From Rhyacophila brunnea (lineage: Eukaryota > Arthropoda > Insecta > Trichoptera > Rhyacophilidae): a DNA stretch of 64,000 nt. The notes under the pieces are model-generated. The model searched no databases, was not told the DNA's origin, and saw only the letters and a list, made by a program, of their open reading frames with translations. Shown piece after piece: positions 44,881 through 57,609 of the stretch; positions within the stretch are counted from its first letter, which is position 1, and the number at the start of each line of letters is the position of its first letter. The stretch is taken from assembly GCA_022495005.1 (NCBI GenBank), contig JAGYXB010001002.1, positions 2,852,001 to 2,916,000 of the forward strand. The letters run 5' to 3'. A program made the position numbers and the translations under genes.

Positions 44881-45188
44881 GTGGGTCTATTCTATACTTA
44901 TCGAACACTAAATTGATAAATAGTATCAAACTTAGGGTAGGTTTGTATCAAAATATTAGCACTTATTGTAACAATTACACGAAGCCGGTTTTTATTGTTG
45001 CAATAAGTGCGATATTTTAACAACAGCAAGATAGGTGCTGTTAAAATATAGCACTTATTGCAACAATAAAAACCGGCTTCGTGTAATTGTTACAATAAGT
45101 GCTAATATTTTGATACAAACCTACCCTAAGTTTGATAATATTTTTCACTTTATCACTTTAGCGGTCGATAAGCATAGAATAGACCCAC
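44881..45188. mobile_element. near-perfect long foldback element
   Basis: Outer ends GTGGGTCTATTCTAT are inverted. Inside, arms of about 95 bp (44929 onward and up to 45133) pair almost perfectly, for example GAAGCCGGTTTTTATTGTTG with its inverse near 45060-45079. The arms are so alike that the element must be young or under conversion. Confidence 0.85.
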
Positions 45189-45194
45189 AGGTGT

Positions 45195-46480
45195 AACAAA
45201 AATGTTACATCTTAAATTAATAACCCTTATAATTTTATTTTAATTTTTGTATATTAAAGTATATCTATATGCGCGTTACTGCTTCCTATACAAGTAAATA
45301 GTGTGGCGTGGAACTTTCTATTTGGTTGTGAATTTATTATTACATAAAATTTTATATGAATATTAATAACTAGTTCATTAATAAGTTGTTATAATTTAGC
45401 GTTGCCAGTTTACATACAGGCAATGACCCTCAGCTATAACTTCTGACGTCCCTACTTTCAATTTTGAGAGTTTCTGTACATGGATACGAGGATACTTAAT
45501 TTTATAAATTTATAAAAAAAATGTAATCAAATAAATAAAATCAAAAATTTGGTTACCTTTAAATTGTACTAGTTTATTTTTTCACTTCGCTATTTTTTTT
45601 GTTAAATTTCATTGAATAATTTTTGTACAACATTGTAACTCCCCCTATCAAAAATATTAAATATCAGATACAAGGAGTCAATGTTAGACCATCGTTATAT
45701 TTATTTATAAAATTAATTTTGATACTTATATAAAGTAGTATTGTACCTTTACATAATGTGTAATATTACATTGAATAATATTACTCAATATTGGATATCA
45801 GACTGAAAAATAAAGGTTACACAATAATATAATTGTATTAACCTTCCATTATTATTCACGGTTTATGCAGAATAATATGGTTTTAGGTTGATTTGCCTAA
45901 CAACCCCTAGTGAGTTAGCGTGTTTTGAATGCTAAGTAATTAATCAACAAAGCAAATTATAATGGCAAACAGAGTCCAAGAGCCATTTCGGTAATTCAAT
46001 GTCATTATCAGTTACCGATGATAATGATAACTAAAAACTTCAGAGGCGTTTCAACACTATAGCTAGTATTTCTTATTCGCAATTTTTACAAAATATTTAC
46101 AATCGAATTCAATATTATACTATTTTCTGTTAGAATATTGATTTAGTAAAAGGTGTGTTTTTGTAATTGAATATTCTGATCATTTTCCCTTTGTTCTATA
46201 TCTCAACAATACAATACAGCTCAAACAAGACCTAATATCATTTGATTATTTAAACTATTTTCTTATTCAACCAATAATTTACATGATTTAAGAATGTAAC
46301 AATCTTTAATACAATTAATACAAATTTTTAAAACATTGCAGAGAAATATAATAATAATATATTTGTTAAATATCAAATGCTTAATCAAAAAAAATGAATC
46401 GATTTCATTGGCTTAGATTAGAAGGACACTATAGGAAGGCATATCATTTTTATTGTTCCTATATTTGAATATCGAGTCGT
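45195..46480. other. AT-rich intergenic DNA
   Basis: Only a diverged copy of the 4917/5348 repeat block at about 46250-46305; otherwise nothing recognised. Confidence 0.45.
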
Positions 46481-46487
46481 AAATACA

Positions 46488-46560
46488 ATGGTCAAGTTGG
46501 TAGAGTGGCTGATCCTACGCCGGGGGTCATGAATTCTAAACCACGGCTGGGTAAAAAAAC
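46488..46560 (+). repeat. tRNA-derived SINE-like head
   Basis: GGTCAAGTTGGTAGAGTGGC resembles an A-box region, and GGTCATGAATTCTAAACCAC a degraded B-box. Confidence 0.45.
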
Positions 46561-46564
46561 ACGG

Positions 46565-48425
46565 GCGAATGGTTGACAACTAAATTAATATTCCTTAGAA
46601 AAAAATCTTTCATTATAATCTTCTATTATAAAGGCCCATTGTAGTAAGTGTAAAATGTCTATCTACCAATTAATATAATAATACAAATTCAGTTATTAAA
46701 ATTGAGGCTTAATATAAAAATCTATTATCTCCATGCTGTGTATCTAAAGACACACTTAAAAACTCTAATATTGTTAGTGCAGGATTTGTATCCAATATCC
46801 ACCGTTCAATAAGAGATATTCAAACAATCAACCATCACGGTCATTTTTTATTTATTTATTAAGGTAAGTATAATATGACAAGTATAAGATATAAAATATA
46901 TGAATTAGATTAGTGATGATCCCAATAAAAATGGATAAAGAAAGCATAATTAAACACAGCTATGAAAAATTGCTGACAGAAAGTAGACTATTAAAAATGA
47001 TTGCAAAATCATGAAAAAAAAATATTATATATAAAAGAGTTAAGAGAACGAAACACTCAATGCCTTTGGTAATTCATAGTTATGTTAATTTGAGCTACTA
47101 AACAATTATTGTAGTAGATTCGTTTTACATTATTATGTATTAAAGTGTGTAAGTAAAAAAAATATGAGGAAAAATTAATATTGATGCAGGATATATGAAA
47201 CCTATTTTTGACAGCAATTGTGGCTAATTTGACTAAATTTTAATTAACTTAATTGTTTTTTAAAAGCGTGCTATTTTGTTTTCATGCGTTGGACAAAATG
47301 AGAAAAAACTTTGCTTCGAAACTATTGAAACTAGTAGTAAATTTTGTTGAGGTGCCTGCTTAACTTTTAAAACTTTTGTTAACAGTCATTAATATTCGTA
47401 CCTACTCTCTTTTACTTGCAATTTCGTAGAATATTATAAGGTCGTAATATATTTATAGGTATCTCTATATTATTATATTTTATGTATCATATTTAATAAA
47501 TTATCGTAATAAAGTATGCCAAAATGCTAGTCGAAAGACTATCTCTTCAGTTATGATTCTTTAAATTCCCAAAAGCTCCACTTTCTACAGACAAGTAACG
47601 GAGAAATAGTACAGCGATATCATTTAGACGTTTGCCAAATTTGCAAGAAGTTTTGATATTATGATTCTCGCATAATAATTTATGGTAGAGTAGAGACTCG
47701 CATCTGTAGTCTACTATTTAATTCTACGAAAATAATATTGTCTTTTACTTTATTTTGGTCACATAATAATTTCAAACTTTCATATAACTTATTATATAAT
47801 ATAATTATAACACTCTCGTTTACTTTATAAGTACTTAATATTTCTTGTATCAAATTTCGGTGTTCCGTAAAATATCTAGCGTATATATTTATATTAAAAT
47901 TATGATGATGCCTTTAAATGTGTGAAAATGTTGTATCGTGAAGTTATCACAACACAGCTGTCACGTCTTCAGAATTAAACGGAACTAAATCAAATGACAA
48001 TTTATATTCCATGATATGCTTAAGTTTATATAAGTTAGAATTTGTTTAAATATGTTGAAAATATTTAGAAAATATATAATTTAGGATCTCGTGGCTGCTA
48101 TTTTTTATTATAATACACCTACTAAGACATGTACAGCTTTCAGTAAATTAATGACGTGTCATCTCTCAAGCATCCACCGGATTGAGATAAATACAATTTT
48201 AAAATATACATTTATCACTATTTATTCTTGCTTGATGTTATGTATCACTTAAACTAGTGCATACAGACTGCTGAAGTATGCATATTATGTTTCTGATTAA
48301 CTAAAATCAACAAGAAATTTTTGCAACTGATAGTATCTCTAATAATAAAGGGTTATCAAAAAGAAGACATGTATATGTATTGAATTTTTTCCTCAATTAG
48401 TTGATTGTATCACAAGCTGTGTGCT
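46565..48425. other. AT-rich intergenic DNA
   Basis: Nothing recognised besides a short block near 47280 (ATGCGTTGGACAAAATG) similar to one inside the element at 18237-18802. Confidence 0.45.
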
Positions 48426-48429
48426 ATGT

Positions 48430-48985
48430 TGCATCATTTTGTTGGAACTACATATATTCCAGATCAAAATCATCTAATTTATGCCAGAAAAAATCAGTAA
48501 TCATGTTTCTGTAGTGGTCTGCATTGACAGTAACTGCATTGCCATTTTCATTTTTAAAAAAATACAATCCAATAACAACTACCAGGTATAAATATGTTTC
48601 AAGAATTAAACCATAAATGAGTTTCATCACTGATGATTTTTTTACAAAATAATGGTGCTGTTTGAAGTCGCTCTAATGCCCAATAAGCAAAATTTTGACA
48701 CACCAAATGTGACATACTAGACGTGTAATTGATTGTTCAGATTTTCATCTACACATCGATTCAAAACATCTATAATTTCAGCAGTACATTTACCTTTTTT
48801 GATGAGTTCGATTTTTAACGTTATAAATAAACTACCATTTGACATGATTTTTTAAATTAAATTACAAATAGTAAGCTCTGTAGGTCGATATTTTGACCAT
48901 AAATTTCACGTAATCCCTGAAATGTAGCTCTAATAGATTCAAAATTGTAGTAATAAATTTAAACAATTCGTATACGCTGTACAAT
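48430..48985 (-). pseudogene. decayed Tc1/mariner-superfamily transposase (DUF4817-type)
   Basis: Minus-strand pieces in order: FESIRATFQGLREIYGQN (N-terminal DNA-binding part, about 48890-48945), QNFAYWALERLQTAPLFCKK then IISDETHLWFN (first catalytic Asp region, about 48605-48695), and FFKNENGNAVTVNADHYRNM then ITDFFWHKLDDFDLEYM (48448-48560). These match, in order, the common insect transposase group with EN-x-x-G-N-x-V-T-V-N-x-x-R/H-Y. Stops and frame changes lie between the pieces, and the last two catalytic residues are lost beyond 48440. Confidence 0.8.
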
Positions 48986-48989
48986 AAAA

Positions 48990-49770
48990 TTGTGAATATT
49001 TTCATGATAATTTTCCAAACAATACTAAACACAAATGTCAATTTTGGGGGTAATTGGAAAAAAATGACTGCTATGACAATTTTAAAATCTATAGTACCTA
49101 CTTATTTAATAACCCTGTACTATATACCAATTGCAATCAATATTAGTGCTCAAAATCATCATTATTATAAAATCATACATATTGAAACTTTAAACAAGAA
49201 ATTTATCTAAATACGTCAGCAAAATATACGCAGTTTACGTATATAATATAATATTATAAGTTATATTACTATCCACGTAGTACATACTAAATCAATGGAA
49301 AACTATTTACAACCGGTATCTTGAAAACGTTTTTCATTGTAAACGTTGAACTTATCAACTCAAACTTGTAACCACAAGCAGGTAATATAACTTTATTATA
49401 TGTATACATAATATAACGCTAAATCAAATTTTCAATCGTCTTATCTGACTGATAGCTCGGAACGGTGAGAGTTATTCCACCATATCTATATAAGTTGAAT
49501 TAGTTTCAAGGACTGAAAACTGTCGAAGCTCATATTGCTAACTTTCAGCTACTTGACTCCGTGAAATTCTGTTGCTATTCCTAAACCAGAAGTTTAACTT
49601 TCCAAACTTGCGCCAAGCTTCTGCATGTCGAAGGAATTTATTTGATTTGACTTAATTTAATATATTTTATTACACAAACATTTTGTTTTATACACATCAA
49701 AAGTTTATTTTAATAAAATACCTATGCCATTTCCATAATTCAATAAAGAAAAAGAAATATAATTATTTAA
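48990..49770. other. AT-rich intergenic DNA
   Basis: Nothing recognised. Confidence 0.5.
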
Positions 49771-49782
49771 TAAATCTATTAA

Positions 49783-50449
49783 GGCGAAGTCTTCACTGAG
49801 CCTTTTTAAAGAGGCACCTAGCGGAAAAATACGAAGCTTGCAAGTTGAGACAATTTTTTGATAATTTACAATTTCAACTATATTAATGAATAAATATGTA
49901 TCTGAAAACATTAAAAAAATATTTTTTATGTTAAGTCAAAGATAAACTTACAAATGTAAAAAATGTAATAAAATGTGAATTTGATGTATCGGACCGCACC
50001 CTATTATTACATATATTTTATAGTCATATTTATTATTAAAATTTAAAAAATAAAAAGGATTTCAAGTTATACACATTTATATTTTTTATAAAAATCGATG
50101 TTTTTTAAAATAGATATAAAAAATATTAAAACTATGAATTAATCAAAAATCGCTTAGGTGATGCTTAGAAAACTTAATAAACTAATTTTTAATAATAAAT
50201 ATGACCATAAAATATATGTAATAATAGAGTGCGGTCCGATTTAACAAATTCACATTTTATTACATTTTTTACAATTGTAAGTTTATCTTTCACTTAAAAT
50301 AAAAAATATTTTTCTTTTTAATATTTTCAAATACATATTTATTCATTAATATAGTTGAAATTGTAAAATATCAAAAAATGTCTCAAATTGCAAGCTTCGT
50401 ATTTTTCCGCTAGGTGCCTCTTTAAAAAAGGCTCAGTGAAGACTTCGCC
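49783..50449. mobile_element. MITE with about 200-bp inverted ends, full copy
   Basis: GGCGAAGTCTTCACTGAGCC at one end and its exact inverse at the other, each next to TTAA; the arms continue alike for about 200 bp (for example CACCTAGCGGAAAAATACGA). TTAA flanks would fit a piggyBac-like target, but the TTAA could be part of the arm. A truncated copy is at 55599-55963. Confidence 0.85.
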
Positions 50450-50459
50450 TTAAAGTAGA

Positions 50460-52400
50460 TCAATAAATATAACTTTTATAAATAATAATATCTGATATTC
50501 GCAATAAGTAACATAAAACCGTACCAGTAGGCAAATTCAATTCATCTAGGTCTTCATGAAGGAAGTGGTTATAATATTTAAATTCTCGATACTTTTATGA
50601 TTACAGATATCTTATATTTTATAACTATGAGTTATCATTTACTTGCTCGAATTCCGTTTTACAAAATAATAACATAAACAATTATATTTTAAATATAGAT
50701 ATTGGCTTGTAATCCGATAGCTATTTTGGTTATCACCCTACTATAAAAAATACGAAGGTAAGCGATTCGTCTCTGTTTTAGTATTTAACTTAACTTACTC
50801 TTTCATTACAGAAACTATTCAAAAATAATACTCTGTCTAGTGTTTATTTAACTTTACTTTCAAAAACATTTTTGAATATTTTGCATAGAATAGTGAACTA
50901 TAATTAAATTCAAACTTTTTTTATTTGGTTTTTTATACGTTTACTATCGTTATTGACCATTGGATATATTATAAAATTATTTCAATATTTTGTTTTTTAT
51001 AATAATAAATAACATTATAATTTAATTTATGAGTTATTGTAAATAAACGAATAGTTGAGAATGTATTTTGGGCGATAACTTACGTATATTAAGTTATTCT
51101 ATCACTCACCCAAATAAGGCATGCACTTCGTGAAAGCATATTATATTTAACACTGTCAAAAGAATAGAGGCAGCCCTAAAGTTCGACATAAATATTGCAC
51201 ATTAAACTTATAATACGTATTTGTTTTCATTTAACTAAGATTACAATAGGCAGATAGTGATAGTTAGTTTTTACAAAAGTAATTAAGCCCTGCGTAAACC
51301 AAGCCAAATATTATTTGATTTCAGATTAATTTTTAAACCTTAAATACACCAAAACATTCGATGAAATGGGTGACGGCCAAAAATACAGTCCAAGTGTGAC
51401 TTCAGTGTTGCTAATCTAGATAAATACTCACTCGCATTTGGACTAAAACTTCGTAATATGTTAGACTTCCGCACTTTCGCAATTAATCTTTTTATTATAA
51501 CAGCTCAAAGCAAAAATTACTTAAATTGGACATCCACTCTTTCAGTACCAAAATATAATTGGACTACCGTCGTTTTAAAACTAAGTATTTTGAAAACTAT
51601 GTGACATTAGACTCCCAAATTTTCAGCATTAACAGAACGTGAATACACATTTAAATCTGTATACTTAACTCAAAACGTGTCTCCCGCACTTTCAACTATA
51701 TTAGCTATGTATATTATAATCAAGTTTGGAAATAATTATACACTTCGGATTTCATACATACGTATTTAGTTAATTTATTGATTTAGTATATAAGCGAAAA
51801 CTAGATAATATTCTGTGTCAGAGTACGTCTTTGATTAGCGAGTATGGATAGCGCATGATGATACCAAAAGGTGAAATTGGGTCTCAAAAATGACTCAAAT
51901 GGAATAATACAAAACCAAAATCAATAAAATTAGTTACTTTAAAGATGGAATATAATATACTAGTAATATAGAATTATTTATTTAATATGAAATATCCTCC
52001 GAAACACAGCCAGACAAACCATTCTTCTTCCGGGTGGAGCTGTCTGTAGATTCCTTAAAAAGCTGTTGAAGCAATATTAAATTTATTATTAGTAACGTAC
52101 ATCAAATTTAATTATTTTATTACATTGTCTTAAATTACAAAGATGGCAGTAATATATAAAAAAACATACCATCAGATCGAATGATTTGGACACAATGACT
52201 CAGTGTGTATAAGTAAAAGATGTATATAATTCCACTTAGTCTTATATATTATATTAGTATGTATTTTTGAAGGCTTTTATGGAAACAAATTAAATTAAAT
52301 GTATTAGGTTAATTAAGCGTATTGATATATTGACTTATCACTTTACACCGGGATTAAAGAGGTAGTGTTTATAAATATATCAATGTATTAATAGTTTTTT
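50460..52400. other. AT-rich DNA upstream of the receptor exon
   Basis: Probably intron of the receptor gene. Contains a weak third copy of the dispersed repeat at about 51825-51880. No upstream receptor exon found. Confidence 0.45.
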
Positions 52401-52416
52401 CTTTCTTTGTTCACAG

Positions 52417-52559
52417 GTTCTATCAGCAATATAGACGGTGCCGAGTACCATTGCAATAAAACTCAAGTGAAAAAGGTGATATCTGGCGTTGTGGGAGCTG
52501 CATCTAGTGTAACGAGCATTCAAGTGGCTAATCTTCTGAGACTGTTTAAAATTCCACAG
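52417..52559 (+). CDS. metabotropic glutamate receptor-like class C GPCR, one internal exon
   Basis: Bounded by TTCACAG before 52417 and GTAAGA after 52559. After a split first codon it reads SISNIDGAEYHCNKTQVKKV then ISGVVGAASSVTSIQVANLL and RLFKIPQ. GV-x-G-x-x-x-S-V-x-I-Q-V-A-N-L-L-R-L-F-x-IPQ is the hallmark of the extracellular venus-flytrap (ANF receptor) ligand domain of mGluRs, near the glutamate-binding serine/threonine loop. The receptor would be a plasma-membrane glutamate sensor signalling through G proteins. Exon length 143 nt ends in phase 0. Neither flanking exon was found within about 11 kb downstream, so introns are long or the gene is incomplete here. It could be the classic insect mGluR or the mangetout-type paralogue. 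Confidence 0.88.
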
Positions 52560-52569
52560 GTAAGATATT

Positions 52570-53470
52570 TCTAATTAAAATCTTAAAGTAGATGTGCAAG
52601 AAAATCTTTTATCACAATGAATTCTATTGTAAAAATGAGGCTTTCACTGGAGAGAAAATTTGCAAGTTCTCGAGACACTATATTTCATAATAAAAGTCTG
52701 ATGAACACCATAGAATATAATTCTTAATCTTTATTATATAACTGTAAATATTTTTATATAGCTATCTAGTCTTCAAAGATTTATTTATAAATCGAAGCAA
52801 ATATATTATATACAAGGGAAAATATATATATATATATATTCCTAATATTATTATGTAGGCAATAATAATAATTTGAAATACTATTCCCATATTTGACAAT
52901 GGCTTTTGGTAAAGCTACTATTATAAGCTAATACTATTAATGCCAATCCACATCATTTTTTTCACTCAATGGATCCTATTTTTAATAGTTAAATTACTAA
53001 GCAATCATTAACAACTATATACTTGCATGATTATATTAGGGTAGTTACTAACATATTCTTATAATGCTCGTATTTAAACTCCGTGGCTTAATCAATTTCA
53101 AAAGTAGTTTTGTTCAGTCTGTGTTTAAAGTTTAAATGTGAAAATACAATGGGTTATACAAACGGTTAATATTTTTTTCCCATTAAAACTATACATTGTA
53201 TACATGGAAAATAAATACTATAACGGAATATAGACCTACAATTAAATATATATGGCAATACTATTTTATAATATTTTAAGTAAGTAACCAATGATATTTT
53301 TTATTTTATTTTTATTAATTTATATGCAATTCTACAGCGCGATAGGAAAAATAATATTTTTTTACTTAATAAAATACGTTTCTTCTTTAAAAAAATATAT
53401 ACTTAGATACTGCATACATATATAAAATAATGACAATACATTCACAATATCCCTTATATTCTAAAATAAT
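52570..53470 (+). other. AT-rich DNA after the receptor exon
   Basis: Presumed intron of the receptor gene. Holds an AT microsatellite at about 52822-52841; otherwise nothing recognised. Confidence 0.5.
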
Positions 53471-53483
53471 CTAGTTTATTCTT

Positions 53484-53575
53484 AGGCCTCGACAGCTTGG
53501 TTAGACGGGAAGTCGAAAGGGCATATTGTAAATGAGTTAATTAATACCTTTCTGGATGCTGGTCACATCCTCTGA
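53484..53575 (+). other. short open segment of unknown origin
   Basis: After TTATTCTTAG a frame reads ASTAWLDGKSKGHIVNELIN then TFLDAGHIL and a stop. It does not match the expected next exon of the receptor. It may be a relic of a transposon gene. Confidence 0.25.
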
Positions 53576-53639
53576 AAATGGGCTGCGATTAACAAAGGAC
53601 TGAAAGAATAACTCAGGTTGATACAACCTCTTACTTTAT

Positions 53640-54245
53640 TGTTACATCAGGCTGGCTTAATGACTAAACAGTCAACTAAATAAAAATCTTAGGTTAACAT
53701 TTTTATGAAAAGTAACTTTCAAATTCCACAATTTCATTATTAGATTATTCATTTTAATTTATTGTATTTCTCAAAGAAATCATTTAATTTTCAAGCATTA
53801 TTAGTATTACTAGCATTACAGTAGTTAATTGGGAATGGATATTATAATATATGTATTAATATTAAAAAAAACACATTGAGCACAATATAACCAAATATCA
53901 ATTCAAGATTTTCACAACTTGACATTTAAAATAAAAATACAGTTAAATCAAATTAGTAGAGAAAAAACTAATGAAAAAATAATTTTGTTGCAAGGAAAAA
54001 ACAATAATAACAATAGAAAAATACAAATTAAACAATAAAATAGAATTTTAAAAACAAAATACTTAGCACATCACATCACGAAAAATGTATATATCTCTAG
54101 GGGGTGCATTTACCAGTTGCACAGCCCTCGATATCGGTGCCTAGTGAGCCTGACATGAGGAATAATGAAATTTGAAAAATATAATAAACGCATATTATAA
54201 TAAAATATAATTGTATAGCTTCAGAATAAAATACTGAAATAAAAA
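53640..54245. other. AT-rich DNA
   Basis: Nothing recognised. Confidence 0.5.
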
Positions 54246-54249
54246 AAAT

Positions 54250-54448
54250 GATACTGTTCGGTTATACGGAATACAGCGGAAAACGCATTTTGAAAATAGC
54301 CGATAAACTGGATTATTTGTTAGTTTGGGTTAGGTTAGGTTGGGTTAGGTTAGGTTAGGTTTGGTTAGGTTAACCTAACAAATAATCTAGTTTATCGGCT
54401 GTTTTCAAAATGCGTTTTCCGCTGTATTCCGTATAACCGAACAGTACC
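54250..54448. mobile_element. foldback MITE with telomere-type core, copy C
   Basis: Arms GATACTGTTCGGTTATACGG and inverse ...CCGAACAGTACC, with AAAAAAAT as a perfect 8-bp duplication on both sides. The core reads GGTTA/TTAGG-type units on the plus strand, opposite in orientation to copy A, about ten units with variants. Confidence 0.9.
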
Positions 54449-54454
54449 AAAAAA

Positions 54455-55595
54455 ATCATCCCTATATAGTATTGATCTTGTAAAATTATGGAAAAGGCTT
54501 GTAATTATTTATGTCAAGTCGGTACACACTTCGATAAAATAATAATAAAAATAAATTATTTATTTCAGTTAAATACACAATATGTTACACAATTTCGAAT
54601 ATATTTCTGCTTTTGACAATTGACGGTTGACTTATTTCAATTTGAATCTATATAAAAAAGCACTCTGAAAATAAAATGTTGAGTGCATTTCACACGAGGT
54701 TAAATATAATAATTTTTGTTTATCTGACACTCCGCGTGAAAAAAATCTTTTAAAACATTTTTATATCAAATTTCTAAGAGCTAATAGTTGTTTCATAAAA
54801 AGTTTATGTGTCCATGCGTGTCAAAATAAAAATATATGAAAAAAATGATATTAGAAAAATGTGGTAGAATTTTTCTCCTCAAACGCTTTTATAACAACTT
54901 CTTTCATGAAATAATATAAAAGTATATTATTTTTCAAGTTAGTTTAAAAGATCTGAAACATACGAAATATGTTGAAGGAATTTTTTCTTTAACTTTAAAT
55001 TAAAAATAACAGAAGTTCATAATAAAATATTTTATCAATGTTTCAAACTTTTTCAATATATCCGTTTTGGATTAATGCTTTTTTATTTACTCAGGATACA
55101 GGGGTTTTTAACTTGATATTATTTTAGCATGTCTGTCGACCGTCATCTACATCAGTCAAAATCTCAACATTGATGTAACAAGCATATTGATCAATTATTA
55201 TACATACAGCCGCGTTCATAAATAAGCAAGGAGATAATACAAGGACTTTTAATCCCGGGATTTCTCTCATTATCTCGACCCTAGATTACCGGGATTTAAA
55301 ATATTTTATTTTATTTATTTAAAATTTTGTATACCTACCTACTTATATTATTATCGATGTCTTTTGATAAAAAAACCTTTTTTTTAAACGATGTATTTAT
55401 AAAAAAAATATGATAAATACCATCCACCTCCTACTTTCACGGGATTTTGGGTTTCAGAGATATTATACATAATTATACAATTTTGTATTATATACTAAAT
55501 CATCAATCAAGGAAGACGTGTTTCTAATGTAAAATGTCTAGTCGGTAGGGTTTTTTGTAATATAAGTAACATCGGTAGTGGATACCAAATAAACA
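54455..55595. other. AT-rich DNA
   Basis: A short CCCGGGATTT palindromic area at about 55250-55300 may be a DNA transposon end; otherwise nothing recognised. Confidence 0.4.
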
Positions 55596-55598
55596 AAA

Positions 55599-55963
55599 AG
55601 TCTTCACTGAGCCTTTTTTAAAGAGGCACCTAGCGGAAAAATACGAAGCTTGCAATTTGAGACATTTTTTTGATAATTTACAATTTTAACTGTATTAATG
55701 AATAAATATGTATCTGAAAACATTAAAAAGAAAAATATTTTTTATTTTAAGTCAAAGATAAACTTACAATTGTAATAAATGTAATATAATGTGAATTTGT
55801 TATATCGACCCGCACCCTATTATTACATATATTTTATGGTCATATGTATTATTAAAATTTAGTTTATTAAGTTTTCTAAGCATCACTAAACAGATTTTTG
55901 ACTAATTCATAGTTTTAATATTTTTAATATCTATTTTAAAAAACATCGATTTTTATAAAAAAT
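55599..55963. mobile_element. truncated copy of the 49783-50449 MITE
   Basis: Starts AGTCTTCACTGAGCCTTTTT and follows the reverse orientation of the full copy through the arm and into the middle, then ends near ACATCGATTTTTATAAAA. The second arm and the outermost bases of the first are missing. Confidence 0.85.
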
Positions 55964-56151
55964 AAAAAAAACATAAAAGGTTAACCTGATAACTATAATA
56001 ATATAACATATCCAAAACATATTGAGACGCAATTTACTTACTTGAAATTTAACTTTAGAACATTATAATAATAAAATAATTTATTTTAAATTCACCAAAA
56101 TAGTTTCATTCAATACCATAGTGAGTATCATTCTATTATATCTATTTTCTT

Positions 56152-56411
56152 TCGGCCATGTCCGATATTAATAAGATCATAATATGATCTTATTAAGATA
56201 ATATTATTATGGGCCTCCACAAAGTGGAAGTTTGTATTTATAGATTTTGTTTTTACGAGAAATGGATATCAGCCACTTGCTTAACCTATAAGGCCTATAC
56301 TCTAACTCATACGCAAATTGAAAAACGATATGTGTACTTGCCAGACCCAGGATTCAAAACTGGGGCCCACGACACTACAGGCCGACGCTTAAGCCGCGCG
56401 GCCATCGTAGG
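56152..56411 (-). repeat. tRNA-derived SINE, family 1, copy 3
   Basis: The best-preserved head of the family: the minus strand reads GATGGCCGCGCGGCTTAAGC and later AGTTTTGAATCCTGGGTCTG. The tail end carries a perfect 25-bp palindrome (AATAAGATCAT on each side of a 3-bp centre). Confidence 0.7.
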
Positions 56412-56419
56412 GTTTATAT

Positions 56420-57025
56420 CTATATGTTACTTGTAAACTTAGAATAACGTATTTATATACGACTAGGTGGCAAAATAGCCATCTTACCTTAGACATACAT
56501 AATTATAGCTTATTTAAAACATGCATGGATATTTTTTCTATTTTTTCTCATATATTTATTCGGATTTAAATTAAATTAATCTATATAACCTAATTTTTAA
56601 CTGTTTAATTTACATAAAAACTCTATCTTTATTATACCTAATAATATGTATTTAACAATTCCTTTACCATGCTGAAAAAATCCGTCCATTCCGGTAATGT
56701 CACTTTAGGTTACCGTACGAGATAATACAGTTAGCAGAAGGGAAATGCTTATTTTGGCAATGTACATAAATCTAATAAGATCTCTTCATAATTTAATAAA
56801 ATTTATATTTGTTTTATCTTTTAAAATATCAAAAAGTCATCAAAACTTAATTATAATCACACAAGTACTTCCATTCATACTTACATCTTACAAAAAATCT
56901 AGTCTTAAGTCCACTGTCTGATTAGCTGGGCAGGTCTACTATTGAATATCTTGCATCAATATATTATTATTATGAATACCATGCTTTATGATAGCATAGT
57001 TAACCAAAATTTGACGCATATCTTT
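56420..57025. other. AT-rich DNA
   Basis: Nothing recognised. Confidence 0.5.
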
Positions 57026-57035
57026 CAGTTATATG

Positions 57036-57601
57036 CAGTGGCGGCTCGTTGATATTATATCTGGGGTGCTGCGGTTGATTAAAAATAAAAATAAATGTTT
57101 ATTTGGATTATATTTTACTATTAACATCAAATTTATTAAAATTATACATTAGAAGTGTGTTTATTTCATTATAAAATTGATTCTGCTGTCTTTTTTCCTT
57201 GAAAGAAGGTCTATCACGTTTTAGTTGCTCTCGACATCTGTCGCGACTCGCGCCACGCATCACGTCTAGCTCAGACCCGCTGTACCCTATAACGTTCTCA
57301 ACACGAAAATACTGCCAAAGCAGCAGTACCAGACTAAGCTCTGAGCGGTCTTCCTTCGCCCATTCGAGCATATTCTATCAAAAATGGTACTGCATGAAAT
57401 CACGCGATGCATCACTTTCATCGCGGTGTATGATAATTATAATTAGATGTATCGGTGCGCGGGCAAGTTTAATATGCTTAAATAATATTGATATTTTCAT
57501 ATAATATACATAAATTTATGTATAATATTATAATATTACATTTTTCTCAATTTCCTTGTGCGTGCTGCAGTTCCGCATTGCATATGGACGAGCCGCCACT
57601 G
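57036..57601. mobile_element. hAT MITE with perfect 8-bp target duplication
   Basis: Ends CAGTGGCGGCTCGT and its exact inverse. GTTATATG lies directly outside both (57028-57035 and 57602-57609). The 566-bp interior has a GC-richer part (about 57220-57440) with overlapping open frames on both strands that match no transposase I know; they may be captured or leftover sequence. Confidence 0.92.
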
Positions 57602-57609
57602 GTTATATG

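Noticed and set aside
44706..45020. 104-codon plus-strand frame
   Set aside because: It crosses two separate MITEs, so it is a chance frame over repeat junctions.
53484..53575. Next exon of the glutamate receptor
   Set aside because: The reading (ASTAWLDGKSKG) does not match the expected ligand-domain continuation after IPQ and ends in a stop.
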